A DNA stretch of 64,000 bases. Origin: Viscum album. Its lineage: Eukaryota; Streptophyta; Magnoliopsida; Santalales; Viscaceae. Both the position numbers and the translations under genes were made by a program. Within the stretch, counting starts at the first letter, position 1; each line of letters opens with the position of its first letter. Below, one piece after another: positions 40,594 through 51,598 of the stretch. Where the stretch lies: positions 1,359,772,393 through 1,359,836,392 of the forward strand of contig OY728130.1 of NCBI GenBank assembly GCA_963277665.1, in the 5' to 3' direction. Below the pieces are notes generated by a model that saw only the letters and a program-made list of their open reading frames with translations, was not told the DNA's origin and made no database searches.

Positions 40594-40760
40594 GTTTTCA
40601 CCACCCTTTTTCAAATTCATTTCTTGTTCAACATCTTCATTCTTTGTTATTACCATTATAAAATAATGAATCCAGTATCTCCTATATACTGTAATATTAT
40701 TATAAATATGGTACAACCAAATTCAGTATTCTATCCATCCTTTGAATGACATGTCACCAT

Positions 40761-40790
40761 ACGTGCGTACGTACGACTTATCGTCTCCAC
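40761..40790 (+). promoter_or_regulatory. CG-rich block 1 (palindromic), 5' LTR
   Basis: ACGTGCGTACGTACGACTTA, continuing TCGTCTCCAC. It contains the perfect palindrome CGTACGTACG. It is strikingly CG-rich amid AT-rich sequence and is repeated 181 bp downstream. Its role is unknown; a transcription-factor site or an RNA kissing-loop are possibilities. Confidence 0.6.
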
Positions 40791-40941
40791 ATTGTGGTGT
40801 AATTATTATTCAATATATTATTATTTGGATGGGTATAATAATGATTTTTAATTATTTTAAATAATAAATATAACATGATAATTATTCTGTATATATGATA
40901 CACCATCTGATTATATATTATCAAAATAATGATATTGTCGC

Positions 40942-40971
40942 TCGTGCGTACGTACGGACTACCGTCTCCAC
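40942..40971 (+). promoter_or_regulatory. CG-rich block 2 (palindromic), 5' LTR
   Basis: TCGTGCGTACGTACGGACTA, continuing CCGTCTCCAC. It is a near copy of block 1 with the same CGTACGTACG palindrome and the same CGTCTCCAC end. Confidence 0.6.
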
Positions 40972-42595
40972 GAACGAGATGAGATTCATTCTCCATCGTA
41001 TCCATTCAAGTATAATTATCATTTTATGATTTAAAATTAATGTTTAAGGATTTTATATCATTTTGTATATGAATAAGATACAAACTATCCATGACAAACA
41101 TGGCTTACATAACAAAACATATAAAATAAAACGAGTAAGTTAACACACGAAACAACGATAATTCTAAGATATTATTAACAATGCAATGTTAAAAGATAAT
41201 ATATGATATCATATGAGTGTATATGGTTATTGAATAATTTAATAAAAAATATTTCACCATTATAAAGGAGGTTAACCTACCCCCAACCAAGTAAAAGTAC
41301 AAGGTAATGGTTGATTTCGCAATCTCTTCATTATCCGAGGTTGTTTATACGTAATAATCTACTGTGATTTCTTTATCATCCACATCCATGTTTCTTAAAA
41401 ATGTATTTCAAAACATTTTTTACTATTTACTAGAATATGGGTTAAAGTCACCTATACCCTTGTTGACTTTTATAAGTTGTTTAATAAGGAATCTTTCTGT
41501 CGTTTTCCAAACAAGGTCCTTTTTAACCTTTTCAACAGAATTAAGGTAAGAATGTTTTTTTAACTTATACGGAGGGTGCGGCTATTTTCCACCATTATAA
41601 AATCATTGAAGCTTCCCTTATAAGCTTATAAGAATATTTTCAAATAAAATATTTTATTTTATAAATATATTACTCTTAAATGATTTCAAAATAGAAAGAG
41701 ATATTTCTCTAAAAAGAGTTTTGATTTCATCTATGTCAACATCCTTTGATGGATTTTACGCTTATTTGAAGTTGATTTATTATGATACAAAACTTCCATA
41801 TTATATTGAAGGTTTTGTGATTTGTTTTACTGTGGATGTGTTATTTTTATACCATTCATGGTTTATGGAGAAAGTATTTAAATTTCTTATGCAAGTTATA
41901 ATATGAATGTTTATGTTATGTTTAAACCTGTTCATATGAGGAATGCATTGGACTTAATATGTGACTGGTGGATCCTGATATAGCTCCTCAATGTATCAGT
42001 AGGCCTCATGAGACAAACTAGTGTCTTGGAACAAGGAATTGGAAAAATCATATTTGTATTCTTGGCATGAGGCCTTGGCTATGTGTTTATGATAGTCTGG
42101 CATTATTCATTCCATCATTATGAAAGTGGTTATTGATATTGAATGTGATTATTCGATTAGTATAATATCCATGTGAATAAGTAAATGGAATTATTTAATT
42201 TTACTTTTTCCATACTATGTTGAAGTTCATGTTTAAAATTCTTTTGTTTTAGTTATACATTGCCTTAAACTTATTTATGAAATTTTCCTCTATATTGTTA
42301 TCCTTACTGGGCATTTGAGCTCACCAATTTTCTATGTTTTATTTTTCCTTGGATGTGAGGAAGTAATTTATGAATGACCTACAGGGATAGTATGAGGGGA
42401 TAAGAGTGTGGACTATGGAGACTATGTTGTTGTAGTTTTCATTTTTAAGATGTAATGTAAAACATTATGAATATATCTAGTGTTTCCAAGGCTACTAAAC
42501 TAATCGGTCTTTCGATATTTGATCTTTCTTGTGATCATGCCAATGTTATGTTATAATGCACTGGCTCTAGGTAACTGGGGTCGGGGCGTTATAGT

Positions 42596-42607
42596 TGGTA
42601 TCAGAGG
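42596..42607 (+). promoter_or_regulatory. Primer-binding site (initiator-Met tRNA)
   Basis: TGGTATCAGAG, two bases after the 5' LTR, matches the 3' end complement of plant initiator-Met tRNA over 11 bases. It is the start point for minus-strand DNA synthesis. Confidence 0.92.
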
Positions 42608-43095
42608 GAGGTTTAGTACAATCCTTGGAAGCTAGATTTAGATAAACTCTTATTAGAGCACATAGACTTAAGATTAACTTTCAGGATTAGTATAGAAGAA
42701 ATTCCTAGAATATTAGTATTGTAGAGATTTTGTGAGTTTTTCGAGCAATAAATCCCTATCTAGGTATGAGCAGGTAAGGGTGGATCTGGCACAGATGTAC
42801 CTAGGGGTAAAACCTGAAAACACTGCTTTGAGCTAGACTTTAATAGGAACTGGTGCACGACAACGGGCCTTGATGCACTCTTGGTTCCAACACTCCTGAG
42901 GGATATTCTTAGGATAACTCTCATTTTATTTACAAATCATTATGAAGGTTTTATGAGTATATACTTCCTCAAAGAAAACTTTTTTATGATTATGGATTAT
43001 ATCCATAAATAGTTCAATTTATGTTAAGTGTTTTATAAGTATGGGATTATGTATTTTGATTCATAAACTGATCTAGTTTATGCCAGTGTTTAGAA
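42608..43095 (+). other. Untranslated leader between PBS and gag
   Basis: About 490 bp without coding features, ending at the first gag ATG at 43,096. No clear packaging signal can be picked out by eye. Confidence 0.6.
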
Positions 43096-44052
43096 ATGGC
43101 GCCTAGTGGAAGAAATGGAAACTGTATCAATGCATGCACTCCATGTAGGGATTGCCCTCCTGCTCAAGATAATTAGAGTGGAGCTGGTGATGCAACTAGT
43201 GCCGATCAGCTAATCACCATACTGGGACAACTCACTCAGGTTATGAATAATAACCTTACCCGTATGGAGCACCCAGATCCGCAGTGTGGAGGATCAATGT
43301 TAGATCGCTTCATGAGGCAAAAAACACCAACGTTCAATGGGAGTACAAATCCCTTAGTATCTGAGCAATGGATAAATTCCCTAGAGAAAATATTTCAGGC
43401 TTTGGGGAGTAGTGAAAGGGAAAAAGTTATCAAGCTAGTTTACCGCCTCACTGGAGATGCTGATCAATGGTGGTCATTGATTCAAAACACGAAGGAAGAT
43501 GATGAAGTATCAAATATGGAATGGAGGGAGTTCAAAGATCTATTTTTAGAAAAATACTTTCCTCACGACCATCGAGCAGATATGGAAAGGCAATTTCTAA
43601 GTCTGAGACAAAAGGAGGATGAGAATGTCACAAAGTATGAGGCTAACATTACAAGGCTAGAAAGGTATGCTAGAGATTATATACGTAACCCAAGAAGTAA
43701 GATTGATCGTTTCTTTGATGGGTTAAAACCATTTCTCCGTTGAGTATTAGTCTCACAATCCTTCTCGTCATACGAAGACATTGTCTCATGTGCTATCAAG
43801 ATAGAAAAGAAATTCTCTAAGTCTTATGACTTTAAAGCAATGCAAGAGAAGAAGAGATCTGCTGATCAATCTGGGAATGGAAATAAGGGGAAGAAGGGAA
43901 AGGTTAAATATCCATCCTGTGGTAAATGTGGGAAGAAACACCCCGATACTTGCTTGAAGGGAACAAGAGTCTGTTTCAAGTGTGGTGAAAAAGGCCACCA
44001 AGCTCGTGATTGCAAGGGGAATAAGGAAGCTACCAATGTTCAGTACTACAAT
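43096..44052 (+). pseudogene. gag: Gag polyprotein (capsid and nucleocapsid), broken
   Basis: Gag packages element RNA in cytoplasmic particles. The frame from ATG 43,096 is stopped by TAG at 43,174 (codon 27) and TGA at 43,741 but stays in one frame to 44,136. Its core shows the Retrotrans_gag pattern: QKTPTFNGSTNP, GDADQWW, WREFKDLFLEKYFP and the DENVTKYEANITRLERYA helix. After the TGA come a Lys-rich linker and two zinc knuckles. The first is a short [12 protein letters not shown] and the second is a canonical CX2CX4HX4C in [14 protein letters not shown] (about 43,970-44,011). The frame then passes directly into RT without a protease. Both stops would block full-length Gag. Confidence 0.92.
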
Positions 44053-44740
44053 TGTAGGGAGATTAATGCTATAAAAATAAAGAACAAGTATCCCCTACCT
44101 CACATTGATGATTTATTTGACCAACTGCATGGAGCATAATAGTTTTCAAAGATTGACCTTCGATCTGGATACCATCAGTTGTGTGTGAAAAGGAAGACAT
44201 TCTGAAGACATCATTTCAAACCAGGTACGAGCATTACGAGTTTACAGTAATGCCTTTTGAATTGACTAATGCACCCTCTGTATTCATGGATCTGATGAAT
44301 AGAGTTTTCAAGGAATATCTCGATGAATTTTTTGTAGTATTTATTGATGATATCTTGGTATACTCCAAAAGTTACGAAGATTATGAAAATCACTTGCGCA
44401 TTATCCTGAAGACTCTGAGAAGATATGAATTATATGGGAAGTTTATCAAGTGTGAATTCTAGATTTAAGAGATTTCTTTTCTTGTCCATATTGTCTCTAA
44501 AGATAGAATCTCTATTGATCCTTCTAAGACCAAGGCAATCTAATAATGGCTAGCACCTACGAGTATAACTGAGGTACACAGTTTTCATGTTTTAGCAGGT
44601 TATTATCGATGTTTCATCCAGAATTTTTCCCGGTTGGCTAACCCATTAACAAAGCTCACACGTAAAGGGGTTAAATTTTTTGGACAAAAGAGTGTGAAGA
44701 ATGTTTTGATGAACTGAAGAGAAGATTAGTAAATGCTCCT
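44053..44740 (+). pseudogene. pol: Reverse transcriptase, N-terminally deleted and frameshifted
   Basis: RT copies element RNA to DNA. Sequence starts abruptly inside the domain at [20 protein letters not shown], in frame with Gag, so about the first third of RT and all of protease are missing. Double stops TAA TAG lie at 44,137-44,142, followed by [10 protein letters not shown] carrying the first catalytic Asp. A frameshift near 44,181 leads to a 93-codon open stretch with [13 protein letters not shown] and the active-site FIDDILVYS (FIDD at 44,340-44,351). Further stops are at 44,460, 44,466 and 44,541-44,546, then a thumb-like stretch (AGYYRCFIQNFSRLANPLTK) and another frameshift near 44,685. 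It cannot make active enzyme. Confidence 0.92.
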
Positions 44741-45120
44741 ATATTGACTCTACCATCGGGGAATTATGGGTTCGTTATTTATAGTGATGCATCGAATAAA
44801 GGACTTAGTTTGGTCCTTATGCATAATGATAGGGTTATTGCCTATGAATCACGACAATTGAAAATTCATGAACAAAAATATCCTACTCATGATCTCCAGT
44901 TAGCAGCTATGATATTTTCTTTGATGATATGGAGGCACTACCTCTATGGTGAAAAATGTGAGATTTATATTGATCACAAGAGTTTGAAGTATATTTTCTC
45001 ACAAAAATAACTCAACATGAGGCAATGAGATGGCTTGAATTACTCAAGGATTATGATTGTACGATACACTACCACCCGGAGAAAGCAAAGAAGGTGGAAG
45101 ATGCTTTGAGCAGAAAAGAC
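44741..45120 (+). pseudogene. pol: RNase H and connection region, broken
   Basis: RNase H removes element RNA during DNA synthesis. An 88-codon open frame (44,744-45,010) holds the gypsy RNase H pattern: [13 protein letters not shown] with Asp at 44,786, then [17 protein letters not shown] and YIDHKSLKY with Asp at 44,972. The position usually held by the catalytic Glu (LELAA in related elements) is Gln here (CAG at 44,897). A stop at 45,008 and a frameshift near 45,022 precede MRWLELLKDYDCTIHYHP and VEDALSRK, the usual tail that links RNase H to integrase. Confidence 0.88.
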
Positions 45121-46360
45121 CATGGAGTTTTGAATGTGATGAGAATTGAAAGGGATCTAATTTTCATGGATCTAGTGAAGATGGACATGGGAATAACCAG
45201 GGAAGGAGAAACATCAATGCTTTTTCAAATGGTTTCCAAACCATCTTTACTAGGAAGGATTCAGATTTTTCAGACCGATGATGAAAAATGTCAAAAGAAG
45301 ATTAAAGCTATAAATGATGGGAGATTGAGAGACTTTGTGTATGAAGAAGGAATTTTGAAATTTGGGAAGAGACTTTGTGTTCCCAATATACCTGATCTAA
45401 AAAGGAATTGCTGGATGATTCTCATAGTTCCAATTTCTCTATACACCCTTGGAGAACCAAAATGTATAGAGATTTGAAGGAACATTTTTGGTGGGACAAC
45501 ATGAAGAGGGAGATTACCGATTTCATGTCAAGATGTATGGTTTGTTAATAAGTGAAAGCTGGAAGGCAACATCCTAGTGGAGTATTGCAACCTCTTCCCA
45601 TACCTGAGTGGAAAAGGGACAATATTACAATGGACTTTGTCATGGAACTACCAAAGAATCCTAGAAGAAATGATGCAATATGTGTTATTGTTGATCATCT
45701 TACCAAGTCATCACATTTTCTTGCTATAAGAGAAGATCTACCACTGTAATGTCTTGAAAGACTATATATTAATGGAGTTGTGAGACTTCATGAAGTACCC
45801 CTATCGATTGTTTCTGATCGTGAACCCCATTTTACTTCAAGATTCTGGAAAAGTATTCAGAAATCCATAGATACTGATCTTTATTTGAGCACTGCCTACC
45901 ACCCTTAGATAGACGAAAAATCAAAACTGACTATTCAAACCGTAGAAGACATGTTGAGATCTTCCTCACATGACTTTCAAGTTATGTGGGATCAATATTT
46001 ACCTCTGGTAGAATTTTCCTATAAAAATAGATTCCATTCGAGTATTCAGATGGCACCATATGAAGCGTTATATGGAAAGAGATGTCGCACACCAACCTGT
46101 GGGGATGCCGTTGGTGAAAGAAAACTTATAGGTCCAGAACTGGTGGAGGAAACAATGGAAAAGGTGAAGGTAATCCAAAATCACATCAAAGCAGTTCAAA
46201 GTAGGCAGAAGAGCTATACCGATAATTGAAGGAAGGATTTGGAATTTCAAGTTGGTGATCATGTTTTCCTGAAGGTATCTCCATGGAAGGGAGTCATACG
46301 TTTTGGTATGAAAGGTAAATTGAGTCCCAGGTACATCGGACCTTTCGAAATTCTAGAATG
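45121..46360 (+). pseudogene. pol: Integrase (zinc-binding and catalytic core), broken
   Basis: Integrase inserts element DNA into the chromosome. The zinc-binding part straddles a frameshift near 45,416 and ends with CMVC followed by TAA TAA (45,546-45,551). The core shows the first Asp in ITMDFVMELPK (45,633) and the second in IVSDREPHFTSRFW (45,816). The region that should supply the Glu reads KSKLTIQT, so that residue is Lys (AAA at 45,924-45,926). Stops lie at 45,747, 45,906, 46,227 and 46,359. The conserved SIQMAPYEALYGKRCRTP segment and the C-terminal VGDHVFLKVSPWKG and GKLSPRYIGPFEI segments are clear. Confidence 0.92.
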
Positions 46361-46673
46361 AATTGGGGATATATCTTATCGATTGGCAATGCTGCCATGT
46401 CTCTCCAAAGTACATGATGTATTCCACGTATCTTTATTGAGGAAATACATGCCTGACCCAACGCATGTACTCAACTATGAGGAATTAGAACTGGAACCCG
46501 ATCTGTCTTATTGTGAAGAGCTCGTCAAGATTCTTGATACAAGAGAACAAGTGCTGAGAAATCGGACGACGTGTCTAGTAAAAGTGTTGTGGAGAAACCA
46601 TAAGATGGAAGAGGCAACATGGGAACCCGAGGAATTTATGATGAAGAACCACCTGAGTCATTTCATGAGGTAG
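46361..46673 (+). pseudogene. pol: Integrase C-terminus with chromodomain-like tail
   Basis: After the TGA at 46,359 the frame continues to TAG at 46,671-46,673. LSKVHDVFHVSLLRKYMPDP is the conserved end of the gypsy integrase. ILDTREQVLRN, CLVKVLWRNH and ATWEPEEFM form a chromodomain-like motif (about 46,530-46,655), the mark of chromoviruses. In that group it is thought to steer integration to heterochromatin. Within this segment the frame is intact. Confidence 0.88.
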
Positions 46674-46705
46674 TATTCTAGAAATTTCGAGGACAAAATT
46701 ATTTG

Positions 46706-46718
46706 AAGGAGGGGAGAA
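46706..46718 (+). promoter_or_regulatory. Polypurine tract
   Basis: AAGGAGGGGAGAA lies directly before the 3' LTR start TGTAACACCCC. It primes plus-strand synthesis in this type of element. Confidence 0.9.
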
Positions 46719-48444
46719 TGTAACACCCCAAGCTTCTATAGTCCGCTTCTCTTTGAATAATGTGATAGCGTGTGTTGTACGCAACGTCGAGTTCTAACAC
46801 ACCACAACCAATAAAACTAGCCATTATGAATAGTAATACCTACTTTTTGAAATCATATATATTTTATATTTCAAAATAGACTTCATTTTTGGATTCAGAA
46901 TATCGAAATTATCCTAAGTTGAATTTTTGGTATTTTTCTGAGAACGTCCAATTTTTATGAATAGTCAAAAATACTTAAAAAAAACTTTTTTAATCAAAAT
47001 AATTTATAGTGATAAATTATACTATTTAGTGTTTTTAAAGTATAATTAGAATATATTTTTACCATTTTAACCTATGTTATTCATTAGAATTAAATTCACT
47101 TTGAAATTGGACATAAACAATTGTCAATCTTTTGATATATATTGTTTCTTAAAAACACGCTATTTGTTGTGACAGTGGGAATTAATTATAAAATTAATTA
47201 ATTCAACTTATATGTTTGGAATTTTTTAAAATCGGCATCATTTTTGAATTCGGAATATCAATTATATCTTAGGGTGAGATTTTGGCATTATTCTGAAAAA
47301 ATTCAATTTTTGATGAATAGTGAAACCACTAAGTGGTGGTTAAAAAACTGATTTTTTCATAAAACATAATTTTACCACTTCTGGAAGTAGAATTTAGAAA
47401 ATCCGAGAGACACGGTTAATATCAAGTAGTAAAATGTGGTTCAATGAGATGAAAATAATTTTTGGTGAATAGTAACCATTTACGTTTATTTACCACGGTT
47501 AAAAGTAAATAGGGTAATTAAGGGTAAAAATGATATTAATATTACCCTAACACATGTCCTAATTATATTGGACAAGTTTATCTCAAACAAAAAAAAGCAT
47601 TAGTAATAAAATATTATCATTTAGGTCCACTTGTATTAGATTAGGACATTTATTATTATTTAATTAAAAGAAGAGTTAAGAGAGTTAAAATCAATGTTTA
47701 TTTACTAAATAATTTTTAATATATGGTTATACAGAAGATAAATTCGATTTTAAATATTAATTAGAAAGATAAATTGATTTCCTACATAATGATATTTTAT
47801 TTATAATTTTTAGACATTAAATAGGTTAATGTATTTATGACACAATGATGATGCAGTAATTACCATAATAGTGAAAAAAATTAAAATAATTGGTATCATA
47901 AATACCCAAATAAATATAATTTGAGACTTTTTATGAATTAAAATAATTTTATAGGTTAATATGAAATGTTAGGATTGACTTAATGAACTTTTTTCGAAGT
48001 AATCATTCTGTTATGATTTTCACAAAAATCAATATTGAATACTGTCAAAATTGACATAAAAGAGTTTTTAAAACAAATATTATATTATTAATTGATATTA
48101 AATTCCTAAAAATCTAAGGTTCGTCCAAGAGACTTATATAATGATAGGTGTATCATTAATGAACCACTTTGAGGTCTCTTGGAGGTATATAGTATGTTTA
48201 TTAACCATATAATATAAAAATACAAAGAGACATTTTAAAAGTGAAACTAATTAACTTAGAGTTAATACTTAAAGATAAGGTTAATATAGCAACCCAAACC
48301 TGTCTAAATTCTATTGGTTGAGTGGTTTTCGACCCATCCTCACCATAACCTTTAAATAATCCACTTTGGAGCCTTTATAAACCGAATATGAATTTATTAT
48401 AAATTAATATTTCTAGCTTTTCCAAAGGTGCCCCTCACCCCTCT

Positions 48445-48452
48445 TATAAAAG
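48445..48452 (+). promoter_or_regulatory. TATA box of the 3' LTR
   Basis: CTCTTATAAAAGAGCCC. It is followed at once by a run of 12 C (48,455-48,466) that is absent in the 5' LTR (GGGCACTCCACC). This is probably replication slippage. It shifts the donor-like AAGAGGTAAT to 181 bases downstream. Confidence 0.7.
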
Positions 48453-48797
48453 AGCCCCCCCCCCCCTTCTCAATAATTCGAACATTAAAAGCCTTTTGGT
48501 TGGGCCAAACCCTACCCAAATACTCTCTCAACATCCCACAATAAAACCTAGAGGCCTTAGTTTGATCAGAAAGCCAACCTAAGGAGCCCTTTTGATCAAA
48601 TCAAAAGGAAGAACCCGAAGAAGAGGTAATGTTTTCACCACCCTTTTTCAAATTCATTTCTTCTTCAACTTATTCTTTCCTTGTTATTCCCATTCTAAAA
48701 TAATTAATCTATTATCTCCTATATAATTTAATATTATTATAAATATGGTACAACCGTATTCAGTATTCTATCCATCCTTGGAATAACATGTCACCAT

Positions 48798-48827
48798 ACG
48801 TGCATACGTACGGCTTACCGTCTCCAC
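48798..48827 (+). promoter_or_regulatory. CG-rich block 1, 3' LTR
   Basis: ACGTGCATACGTACGGCTTA, continuing CCGTCTCCAC. One CpG in the palindrome has become CA compared with the 5' LTR copy. Confidence 0.55.
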
Positions 48828-48979
48828 GTCGTGGTGTAACTGTTATTCAATATATTATTATTTGGTTGGTTATAATAATGATTTGTAATTCATGTAAATA
48901 TTAAATATAATATGATAATGATTCTGTATATATGATATACCATCCAATTATATATTATCAAAAGAATGATATTGTCGCT

Positions 48980-49009
48980 CGTGTGTACGTACGGGCTACC
49001 GTCTCTACA
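48980..49009 (+). promoter_or_regulatory. CG-rich block 2, 3' LTR
   Basis: TCGTGTGTACGTACGGGCTA, continuing CCGTCTCTAC. It lies 182 bp after block 1. Confidence 0.55.
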
Positions 49010-50631
49010 AATGTGACGAGATTCATTCTCCATCGTATCCATTCAAGTATAAATATCATTTGATGATTTAAAAATAATGTTTAAGGACTTGATATCATTC
49101 TGGATATGAATAATATACAACCTATCCATGAAAAATATGTCTTACGTAACAAAACATATAAAAGAAAATGAGTAAGTTAACACCCAAAACCACGATAATT
49201 CTAAGATACTATTAACAAAGCAATGTTAAAAGATCATATATGATATCATATGAATGTATATTATTCTTGTATAATTTAATAACAATTATTTAACCATTAT
49301 ACAGAAGTTTAACCTACCCCCAACCAAGGGAAAGTACAAGGTAAGAGTTTATTTTGCAATCTCTTCATTATCCGAGGTTGTTTATATGTAATAATCTACT
49401 GGGATTTCTTTATCATCCACATCCATGTTTCTTTAAAATGTATTTCAAAACATTTTTTACTATTTACTAGAATATCTGTTAAAGTCATTTATACCTTTGT
49501 TTACTTTTATAAGTTGTTTATAAACGAATCTTTCCTTCATTTTCTAAACAAGGTCCTTTTTAACCTTTTCGACAGAATTAAGGTAAGAATGTTTTTTTAA
49601 CTTATACGGCGGGTGCAACTATTTTCTGCCGTTACAAAATCGTCGAAGCTTCCCTTACAAGATTACAATAATATTTTCATAGAAAATGGTTTATTTTATA
49701 AATATATGACTCTTAAACGATTTCAAGATAGAAAGAGATATTTCTCTTAAAAGAGTTTTTGATTTCATCTATGTCAACATCCTTTGATGGATTTTACGCT
49801 TATTTGAAGTTGAATTATTATGATACAAAAATTCCTTATTGTATTGAGGTTTTGTGATTTTTTTTGACAGTGGATGTGTTATTTTTATACAATTCATGGT
49901 TTATGAAGAAATTATTGACATTTCGTATGCTAGTTTTAATACGAATGTTTATGTTATGTTTAAACCTGTTCATATGAGGAATTCATTTGACTTAATATGT
50001 GATGGGTGGAGCTCGCTATAGATCATAGATGCATCAGTAGGTCTCATGAGACAAACTAGTGTCTTGGCACAAGGCCTTGCAAAAATCTTATTTGTAGTCT
50101 TGGCACGAGGCCTTGTCTATGTGGTTATGATAGTCTGGCATTATGCATTCCATCATTATGAAAGTGGTTATTGATATTTCATGTGATTATCTGATTAGTA
50201 GAATATCCATGTGAATATGTAAATGGAATTAGTTCATTTTATTTTTGCCATACTATGTTGATGTTCAAGTTTAAAAGGCTATTGTTTTAGTTATACATTT
50301 CCTTAAACTTATTTATGAAAGTTTCCTCTATATTTTTATCCTTAATGGGCATTTGATCTCACCCCTTTTCTATGTTTTATTTTTCCTAGGATGTGAGGAA
50401 ATAATTTATGAATGACCTGTAGGGATAGTATGAGGGGATAAGAGTGTGGACTATCGAGACTATGTTGTTGTAGCTTTCATTTTTATGATGTAATGTAAAA
50501 CTTTATGAATATATCTAGTGTTTCCAAGGATACAAAACTAATCGGTCTTTCAATATTTGATCTTTCTTATGATCATGCTAATGTTATGTAATAATGCACC
50601 GGCTCTGGGTAACTCGGGTCGGGGCGTTAGA

Positions 50632-50636
50632 GTTTT
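50632..50636. repeat. Right target-site duplication of the Tekay element (GTTTT)
   Basis: Perfect copy of 38,679-38,683, directly after the 3' LTR. Confidence 0.9.
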
Positions 50637-51598
50637 TATATTCAATTTCATATTAAAGGTGATTATGATGACCTATATTGGATTAGTTGATAAAAATTTG
50701 ATATAATTATACTTTTAAATAAATTTAATGTATAATTTATCCTTATAAATAATTTAGATGAAAAGTTAGTTTCAAACTAAAATTTGTTATTTTTAACTAT
50801 TCATTCAAAAATGAAACCTTACTAAAAAATACAAAAAAATTATCCTAAGCTATTTTTTTGGTTTTTAATTTAATTATGGAGTTCATTTGGTCATATTAAA
50901 TCTACATAATTTCCAAAAAATGGATTTGAAATGGGTTCTCCATTAAAAGGCTAATAAATTACCTTTATAAAAATATATGTTTTTAAACATAAAATTGGGT
51001 TTATTCTTATCTTATGTCTCTAAAATCAGTTTGATGAATATAAAAAATATGTTATTGAATATATAACATATATATTACATTAATATCACTCCTTAATTGT
51101 AATTTATTTATTTTATTAATATAAAACACCTTCGAGAGCATAAAAATAAAAATAATTCCTTTATATTCAATTAGTTCTTATTTTTTCATTTCTAAACAAT
51201 TGGTAACCTATGATATCATATTATATTTGTGTAAACCATATATTTTAATAATTTAGTAAATACTATTCATATCATTTGATTTAATAGCTATGTTATATAT
51301 TATAATATTATTTTAATAATATATTATTGTTCAGTAAAACTCATTCTTGAGTGTTACACAAGCCATTGAGGAAAGTTAGTGTTGCATGTAATATAATATA
51401 TCCTCGGTATTCCGTGTAGAGAAAGAAAAATTTTATGTTGCTTATAGTGCATGATAAACATGTTTTTTCATACAATGCATGCCAAACATAGTTCTTTAAT
51501 ATAAAATAAACTATTTTGAGTATTGTAAGAAATGAAATATAAAAAAAATATTAAATCAATTCTAAAAATAATAATTCACAACATATTGAGGTGTTACA
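50637..51598 (-). repeat. LARD-like LTR, middle copy, right part
   Basis: Continues the middle LTR after the nested insertion and ends GAGGTGTTACA at 51,598 (minus-strand start TGTAACACCTC). It matches 30,930-31,897 and about 58,290-59,263. Confidence 0.85.

Larger units (their letters stand above)
38684..42593 (+). repeat. 5' LTR of the Tekay-type element
   Basis: It starts TGTAACACCCCAAG and ends GGGGCGTTATA, two bases before the primer site. It is nearly collinear with 46,719-50,631. The TATA box lies near the middle, leaving about 2.15 kb of transcribed R-U5, which is unusually long. A block around TTTTTGGTATT and TGAATAGTGAAAAATAC (38,890-38,943) is repeated in diverged form at about 39,250-39,295. 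It also matches the LARD-like LTRs (minus strand at 31,074-31,140 and 58,447-58,517). Confidence 0.95.
38684..50631 (+). mobile_element. Ty3/gypsy chromovirus, Tekay/Del-type, nested and defective
   Basis: An 11,948-bp element with LTRs of 3,910 bp (38,684-42,593) and 3,913 bp (46,719-50,631), an initiator-Met PBS, a polypurine tract and perfect GTTTT duplications. Between them are gag with zinc knuckles, RT, RNase H, integrase and a chromodomain-like tail, in the gypsy order. The aspartic protease and the N-terminal part of RT are missing. Many stops and several frameshifts make it non-functional by itself. The chromodomain and very long LTRs point to the Tekay/Del lineage (known family traits). 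The LTRs differ at about 11 of the first 115 bases by eye, so the insertion is old but younger than the array it sits in. Confidence 0.95.
46719..50631 (+). repeat. 3' LTR of the Tekay-type element
   Basis: 3,913 bp, collinear with the 5' LTR. It ends GGGGCGTTAGA at 50,631, followed by the GTTTT duplication. Many differences from the 5' LTR are C/T or G/A, consistent with deamination of methylated cytosine. It carries its own TATA box, donor-like site and both CG-rich blocks. Confidence 0.95.

Noticed and set aside
43786..44001. Minus-strand frames across gag and pol (43,786; 44,211; 45,291; 46,068; 46,575)
   Set aside because: Shadows of the + strand gag-pol pseudogenes.
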